Positions 6,003 to 9,163 of a stretch of 9,163 nucleotides of DNA are shown here, in pieces. The notes beneath the pieces are model-generated. The model was not told where the DNA came from and did not search any database. It saw nothing but the letters and a program-made list of their open reading frames with translations. This stretch comes from Faecalibacterium sp. GTDB lineage: Bacteria; Bacillota; Clostridia; Oscillospirales; Ruminococcaceae. Numbering within the stretch: the stretch's first letter is position 1; every line of letters begins with the position of its first letter. Position numbers and translations under genes: made by a program. The stretch spans positions 1 to 9,163 of the forward strand of contig JAHHRK010000062.1 of NCBI GenBank assembly GCA_020025795.1. The letters are read 5' to 3'.

Positions 6003-7735
6003 TGTGCGGCTCCTTTCGTGTATTCTTCCAGCTCATGCTGGGTGTTCCACAGCGCTGCATAAGCGCCGTTCTTTGCGAGCAGACTTTCATGTGTGCCGGA
6101 TTCGGTCACATTGCCCTTGTCCATCACATAGATATTATCCGCATCTTCCACATTGGCCAGGCGGTGAGAAATCAAAATCACAGTCTTGGTCTTTGCCAGG
6201 CGGCGAATCTCGCGCATCATATCGTTTTCGCTTTCCACATCGATGTTGGAGGTTGCCTCGTCAAAGATGTATACCGGGCTGTCATGCAGCAAAGCGCGTG
6301 CCAATGCCAAGCGCTGGCACTGTCCGCCGGAGAAATTGCTTGCCTTTGCCAGCAGCTGGGTATCCAGGCCTTGTTCACTGCGGAGGAAATCTGCCAGGTT
6401 TACTTTTTCCAGTGCGCCCCACAGCTCCGCATCGGTCGCATTCGGGCAAGCCATCAACAGATTCTCACGAACCGTACCGCTGAACAGGTAGCTCTGGTGG
6501 CTTACATAGGTAAAGGCGCGCATTAGGCTTTCTTCGGCAATATCTGCCAGAGGCACACCGCCTACCGTTACCGTACCGGTATAGCCACGATTGCGGCCCA
6601 TCAAAATTGCTGCCAGCGTCGATTTACCGCATCCGCTCTCACCTACAACGGCGGTAAAGCTGCCCTGCGGGAAGGTTACATCTACGCTGTGCAGAATCTC
6701 GCGTTCTCCATCATAGGAGAAACGCAGATCCTTGCATTCCACGGTATGATTTTCGGGAACTGCCTGCGTTCGATTTTCCGGCTCCGGCAGATCCAGCAGC
6801 TTAAAGATTTTATCCGATGCCGCCATACCGTTCATTGCAATGTGGAAGAAAGAGCCCAGCATACGCATGGGCAAGAAGAAATCCGCTGCCAAAAGCAGAA
6901 TCAACAGGCACTCCGCCAGATTTACATGATTTGCACGGAACTGGGTCACGGCCAGAATTGCGCCCAGTGCTGCGCCGCCGTAAGCGATCAAATCCATAAT
7001 GGTGATCGAGTTCAGCTGCATGGTCAGCACCTTCATGGTGATCTTGCGGAACTTTTCAGCCTGCTCGTTCATGTCGTCCTGCTTGTATCCATCCGTCTGA
7101 TAGATTTTCAGAGTGGTCAGGCCCTGCAGGTTTTCCAAAAAGGTGTCACCCATTGCGGTGTACTGGCTCCAGTACTTACCCAGCAGTTTTTTTGCCCAAG
7201 TCTGAATGGCTGCAATGGTAATCGGAATCAGCGGCACACACAACAGCAGAACCACCGCCGAAGGCAAATTGACAAAAGCCAGCACAGCGAACAAGGTCAG
7301 CGGTGCCAGCATGGAGTAAAAGAACTGGGGCAGATAGGCGCCAAAATAGGTTTCCAGCTGTTCCACACCTTCCGTGGTCATCTGCACAACCGCACTGGTC
7401 TGCACCTGTTCGCGGTAAGAATTACCCAACCGCAGCAGTTTGCGGTAAATCAGTTCACGCAGGCGCTGTTTCACCGTACGGGAAGACAGGTATGCCATGC
7501 GTCCCGATGCCGTAGTACAAACAAACCGCAGCAGAACCATAACCGCCACGATCAAGGCCGTGCGTGCGAATACTCTGCCGTCCGCTGTGCCTTCGTAAAT
7601 CTTTTGCAGGAACAGCGCGATCGCTGCCATCATGCTGATATTGGCCAGCAACGACACCCATTGGAACGCCACGTTGGCGGCAACATATTTTTTGCTTTCA
7701 TCGACTGTATGAATCAGTCGTTTGTTTATCATCAT
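5999..7735 (-). CDS. ABC exporter-type half-transporter, CydD-like (permease fused to ATPase)
   Basis: A 578-residue half-transporter with a membrane domain at about 15-310 and a nucleotide-binding domain at 330-570. CydD-like features include TYFGAYLPQFFYSMLAP (129-145), the LIPITIA stretch (169-175) and FLENLQGLTTLKIYQTDGY (199-217). ATPase motifs: Walker A GESGCGKST (365-373), Q-loop Gln414, signature FSGGQ (468-472, Phe replacing the usual Leu), Walker B VYIFDEAT with Asp492 and Glu493, H-loop His524. Both ATP sites of the heterodimer thus look catalytically competent. I chose the ATG at 7733-7735 because it overlaps the regulator's stop as ATGA and has GGGGAG about 11 bases upstream. An in-frame GTG at 7747 touches that ribosome site. 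Overlaps on both sides imply one transcript with the regulator and the CydC-like gene. Siderophore or haem transport is possible from context but unproven. Confidence 0.9.
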   Translation of the reverse strand: MMINKRLIHTVDESKKYVAANVAFQWVSLLANISMMAAIALFLQKIYEGTADGRVFARTALIVAVMVLLRFVCTTASGRMAYLSSRTVKQRLRELIYRKLLRLGNSYREQVQTSAVVQMTTEGVEQLETYFGAYLPQFFYSMLAPLTLFAVLAFVNLPSAVVLLLCVPLIPITIAAIQTWAKKLLGKYWSQYTAMGDTFLENLQGLTTLKIYQTDGYKQDDMNEQAEKFRKITMKVLTMQLNSITIMDLIAYGGAALGAILAVTQFRANHVNLAECLLILLLAADFFLPMRMLGSFFHIAMNGMAASDKIFKLLDLPEPENRTQAVPENHTVECKDLRFSYDGEREILHSVDVTFPQGSFTAVVGESGCGKSTLAAILMGRNRGYTGTVTVGGVPLADIAEESLMRAFTYVSHQSYLFSGTVRENLLMACPNATDAELWGALEKVNLADFLRSEQGLDTQLLAKASNFSGGQCQRLALARALLHDSPVYIFDEATSNIDVESENDMMREIRRLAKTKTVILISHRLANVEDADNIYVMDKGNVTESGTHESLLAKNGAYAALWNTQHELEEYTKGAAQ

Positions 7736-8127
7736 ACTTGATACCACTCCCCTGTTTTGCCTTTATTTGCTCCGCTCATAAATTGTTTGAGCGCCATGTA
7801 ACTTTCGCTGCTCAAATCATGTTCCATCTTACAGGCATCTTGTGTGGCGTTCGTTTCTTCCACACCGAGCTGTATCAAAAATGTTTTCAGCAGTTGATAT
7901 TTATCACAAGTCTTTTGTGCAACTTGCAAGCCCTGTTCTGTCAGATGGATCACATTTCCTTTTTCCACCTGTATATATCCTTCATTCACCAGCCGCTTGA
8001 TGGCCACGCTCACCGTCGCACGCGAAAGATGCATGCTCTGCACGATGTGACAAGCGTGTACGTTTCCGGTCTGGGATAAAAGGTATATCGTTTTCAGATA
8101 ATCTTCCGTTGATCTACGATCTTTCAT
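7732..8127 (-). CDS. DtxR/MntR-family metal-dependent transcriptional regulator
   Basis: A 131-residue regulator with an N-terminal winged helix (about 1-70; recognition helix near SRATVSVAIKRLVNEG, 35-50) and the family dimerisation/metal-binding domain (about 72-120). It lacks the C-terminal SH3-like domain of DtxR/IdeR, so its layout is like MntR. By alignment to remembered MntR and DtxR sequences, the metal-site positions read Asp9, Lys12, Tyr77, Cys99, Glu102 and His103. Asp9 is MntR-like and the Cys/Glu/His set is DtxR-like, while the ligands at 12 and 77 are replaced. It presumably binds Fe2+ or Mn2+ and then DNA. It is the second gene after an RTTAG-N6-CTAAC repeat and the third from the feoA promoter, so autoregulation is likely. 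The start ATG (8125-8127) has AGAGG about 8 bases upstream. Family assignment is firm; metal specificity is not. Confidence 0.92.
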   Translation of the reverse strand: MKDRRSTEDYLKTIYLLSQTGNVHACHIVQSMHLSRATVSVAIKRLVNEGYIQVEKGNVIHLTEQGLQVAQKTCDKYQLLKTFLIQLGVEETNATQDACKMEHDLSSESYMALKQFMSGANKGKTGEWYQV

Positions 8128-8158
8128 GATTCGTTCCTCTTTGTATTGGTCTGCGTAT

Positions 8159-8710
8159 TCAGCCTGCTATGGTCAAGCCTTCGATGCTCTTTCCATTCTT
8201 CCATTGGTCGCAATACAATTTTGTGCACTTGTCATATTGGTCAAAGATTTTTTTGGCATCTTCTTCATTGCCATAGACCTTCCAGCATCCGACGCACTTT
8301 TGATTACAGGCCTTATTCTCGATAAAGGCGCATACGTCAGACGGCGGATAGCCCAAAAACAAGCCTACCTCGTGCGGAAACTCCTGCTCGGTCTGTAAGC
8401 GTTGAATCAAATGCAAGATGCACTCGTTCGTTTTTTCGGGTTGGTAGCCGTAGCTTTCCAGCAAGCGTTTTGCCTGAACATCACTAAAATCTTTTGCCAA
8501 TCCGCTGAGTCGGCACACATAAATCAGTGCACGGCCATTCCAGACACGCAAAGGCAGAATCCGCAGCCCTTTGGGCACCAGCTTTTTGTTCAGTTGTCGG
8601 ATTTCCAGTGTCAAATCCTGTTTGGATGTACATCGGCAGGAAAATAAACTTCCGGTTTTCAATCCTGCCAACGTGGGAGAACAATGACGAATAATCAACT
8701 CTTCAGACAT
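8159..8710 (-). CDS. DUF3793 family protein (Cys-rich, 183 aa)
   Basis: A family of unknown function common in Clostridia, recalled as frequent near ferrous-iron and flavodoxin genes. Family motifs are clear: HCSPTLAGLKTGSLF (9-23), FPHEVGLFLGYPPSDVCAFI (111-130) and GCWKVYG (141-147). Eleven cysteines (10, 25, 27, 66, 97, 127, 135, 139, 142, 162, 167) suggest metal or redox chemistry, but no classic cluster motif stands out. No signal peptide or membrane segment is present, so it is probably cytoplasmic. The start ATG (8708-8710) has AAAAGGAG 7 bases upstream. The gene lies 103 bases after feoA, beyond a terminator and an operator-like repeat, and 31 bases before the regulator gene. Family identity is firm; a role in iron homeostasis is inferred from neighbours. 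Confidence 0.9.
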   Translation of the reverse strand: MSEELIIRHCSPTLAGLKTGSLFSCRCTSKQDLTLEIRQLNKKLVPKGLRILPLRVWNGRALIYVCRLSGLAKDFSDVQAKRLLESYGYQPEKTNECILHLIQRLQTEQEFPHEVGLFLGYPPSDVCAFIENKACNQKCVGCWKVYGNEEDAKKIFDQYDKCTKLYCDQWKNGKSIEGLTIAG

Positions 8711-8739
8711 AAGCTTTCTCCTTTTCGACCAGTGAACAA

Positions 8740-8755
8740 GTTAGTAGTAGCTAAC
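8740..8755. promoter_or_regulatory. Operator-like inverted repeat before DUF3793 (site A)
   Basis: GTTAGTAGTAGCTAAC: half-sites GTTAG (8740-8744) and CTAAC (8751-8755) separated by 6 bases, 29 bases upstream of the DUF3793 start. It has the same half-sites and spacing as the two repeats at the feoA promoter. TTAG...CTAA half-sites resemble DtxR/IdeR-type boxes. No convincing promoter is seen here, so it may govern a weak internal promoter or act as a roadblock. Confidence 0.65.
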
Positions 8756-8763
8756 TCAAACCA

Positions 8764-8799
8764 ACAAAAACAGACCGCCTTTCTGGTTCAGCGGTCTGT
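8764..8799 (-). terminator. Intrinsic terminator between feoA and DUF3793
   Basis: ACAGACCGC and GCGGTCTGT (minus strand; 8791-8799 with 8770-8778) form a perfect 9-bp GC-rich stem with a 12-base loop. A TTTTTG tract follows on the minus strand. It begins about 15 bases after the feoA stop and should end many feoA transcripts, with partial read-through into the rest of the operon. Confidence 0.88.
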
Positions 8800-8813
8800 C
8801 ACAAGCGTCACTT

Positions 8814-9035
8814 TTACGCCGAGATCAAAATCCCATCCGTCAGCTGACGCTCGATATTATAGCTGTTTCCCTGTACTGAAATCACGCTGCTGTCATCCCA
8901 ATGGGACTCCACCATGATGGGCACGCCGCTTCGGCACCCCAGCAGAAACAGCAGACCATCCAGATCTGCATTTTCCGTTTGGATTGCCTGAATCACATAA
9001 GATCTACCTGCAGAGGCATTCGTTAATTTCATCAT
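8814..9035 (-). CDS. FeoA-domain protein (ferrous iron transport accessory)
   Basis: A 73-residue small cytoplasmic protein with the FeoA/SH3-like pattern. It has a short N-terminal strand (KLTNASAGRSYVIQAI, 3-18), the L-x-x-LLFLLGCRSG turn (28-37) matching the family's RLxxLGLxxG, a strand ending in IMVESH (40-45), and the closing VQGNSYNIERQLTDGILI (54-71), like the typical v-g-yaL-x-x-x-a-x-x-I-v end. FeoA partners the FeoB ferrous-iron channel, but no feoB is in this window. Two adjacent ATGs (9033-9035 and 9030-9032) are possible. AGG lies 8 or 11 bases upstream, a weak ribosome site compared with its neighbours. The gene is first after a strong promoter carrying two operator-like repeats and is followed by a terminator. 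A regulatory or adaptor role for the CydDC-like transporter is another option. Confidence 0.82.
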   Translation of the reverse strand: MMKLTNASAGRSYVIQAIQTENADLDGLLFLLGCRSGVPIMVESHWDDSSVISVQGNSYNIERQLTDGILISA

Positions 9036-9071
9036 ATCATTTACCTGTTTTAGGTTGTGTTCTTATCAAAA

Positions 9072-9087
9072 GTTAGCTTTAACTAAC
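9072..9087. promoter_or_regulatory. Operator-like inverted repeat in the feoA leader (site B)
   Basis: GTTAGCTTTAACTAAC: GTTAG (9072-9076), 6-base spacer, CTAAC (9083-9087), a perfect 5-bp dyad. It covers roughly +3 to +20 of the predicted feoA transcript, a position suited to repression. It has the same half-sites and spacing as sites A and C. Confidence 0.75.
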
Positions 9088-9096
9088 CTGCATAGT

Positions 9097-9125
9097 ATAT
9101 TAGCTTATGCTAACTAATTTGTCAA
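9097..9125 (-). promoter_or_regulatory. Promoter of feoA and the metal-linked operon
   Basis: A perfect TTGACA -35 (9120-9125) is followed after 17 bases by TAATAT (9097-9102) on the minus strand, giving a start near 9090. The -10 is imperfect. Operator-like site C lies over the spacer and -10, and site B lies just downstream, so repressor binding should block polymerase. The leader before feoA is about 55 bases. Confidence 0.75.
9099..9114. promoter_or_regulatory. Operator-like inverted repeat over the feoA promoter (site C)
   Basis: ATTAGCTTATGCTAAC: ATTAG (9099-9103), 6-base spacer, CTAAC (9110-9114). It overlaps the spacer and -10 of the feoA promoter. Its centre is 27 bases from that of site B, between two and three helical turns. 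Confidence 0.75.
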
Positions 9126-9163
9126 GTTCCTTTTTCCACTTTTTCAAACTTTGTTCAGAATTT

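Noticed and set aside
4464..6062. Long plus-strand open frame of 532 codons opposite the CydC-like gene
   Set aside because: Antisense shadow of a gene with complete ABC motifs; the product is a low-complexity His/Gln/Cys-rich string.
6689..7741. Plus-strand open frame of 350 codons opposite the CydD-like gene
   Set aside because: Same kind of antisense shadow, with composition typical of reverse-complemented coding DNA and no motif.
7736..7747. Upstream GTG start (7745-7747) for the CydD-like gene
   Set aside because: It abuts the GGGGAG ribosome site, whereas ATG 7733-7735 has workable spacing and forms the ATGA overlap seen at the other junctions.
9032..9040. Two-codon frame ATG-ATA-TGA just before feoA, as a possible regulatory leader peptide
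   Set aside because: The only ribosome-like AGG is 3 bases from its ATG, too close for initiation; most likely chance from adjacent ATGs.
1..9163. CRISPR array, insertion sequence, transposase, tRNA or rRNA gene
   Set aside because: No spaced direct repeats, transposase-like protein, terminal inverted repeats or tRNA/rRNA-like stretch was found on either strand.

Overview
The window looks like chromosomal DNA from a low-redox, gut-type Clostridia bacterium (Firmicutes). The Oscillospiraceae/Ruminococcaceae neighbourhood (Faecalibacterium, Gemmiger, Subdoligranulum) is my best guess, from protein flavour only. Supporting signs are a T-box leader in front of an aminoacyl-tRNA synthetase, strong AGGAGG ribosome sites, a DUF3793 protein and a short FeoA. 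Every gene I can support lies on the minus strand, so transcription runs from high to low coordinates. The long plus-strand reading frames are antisense shadows.

Right to left, the first unit (9163 to about 3653) is a probable metal-responsive operon. A promoter at about 9097-9125 drives a small FeoA-domain gene (8814-9035), which ends in a strong intrinsic terminator (8764-8799). Then come DUF3793 (8159-8710), a DtxR/MntR-type regulator (7732-8127), a CydD-like and a CydC-like ABC half-transporter (5999-7735, 4362-6002), a cysteine-rich YgbA-like protein of the nitrous oxide-stimulated promoter family (4027-4362) and a YbaN/DUF454 membrane protein (3653-4030). From the regulator onward the five genes overlap by 1 or 4 bases, so they are likely translationally coupled. 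Three near-identical inverted repeats, RTTAG-N6-CTAAC, lie in the control regions. Two cover the feoA promoter and start region, and one sits just before DUF3793. They are the best candidates for operators of the encoded regulator.

The middle (3520 to 2379) holds a small three-helix membrane protein and an AIM24-family protein, each with its own plausible promoter. The AIM24 gene ends in a clear terminator.

The left part (2230 to 1) holds a small putative lipoprotein, then a promoter and T-box leader (1717-1998) controlling valS. ValS runs off the left edge just after its KMSKS motif.

The most interesting content is the feoA/DUF3793/regulator/CydDC-like/YgbA/YbaN cluster. Its gene content and shared operators suggest one iron- (or manganese- or haem-) linked system with a nitrosative-stress-associated member. 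The transported substrate cannot be read from the sequence.
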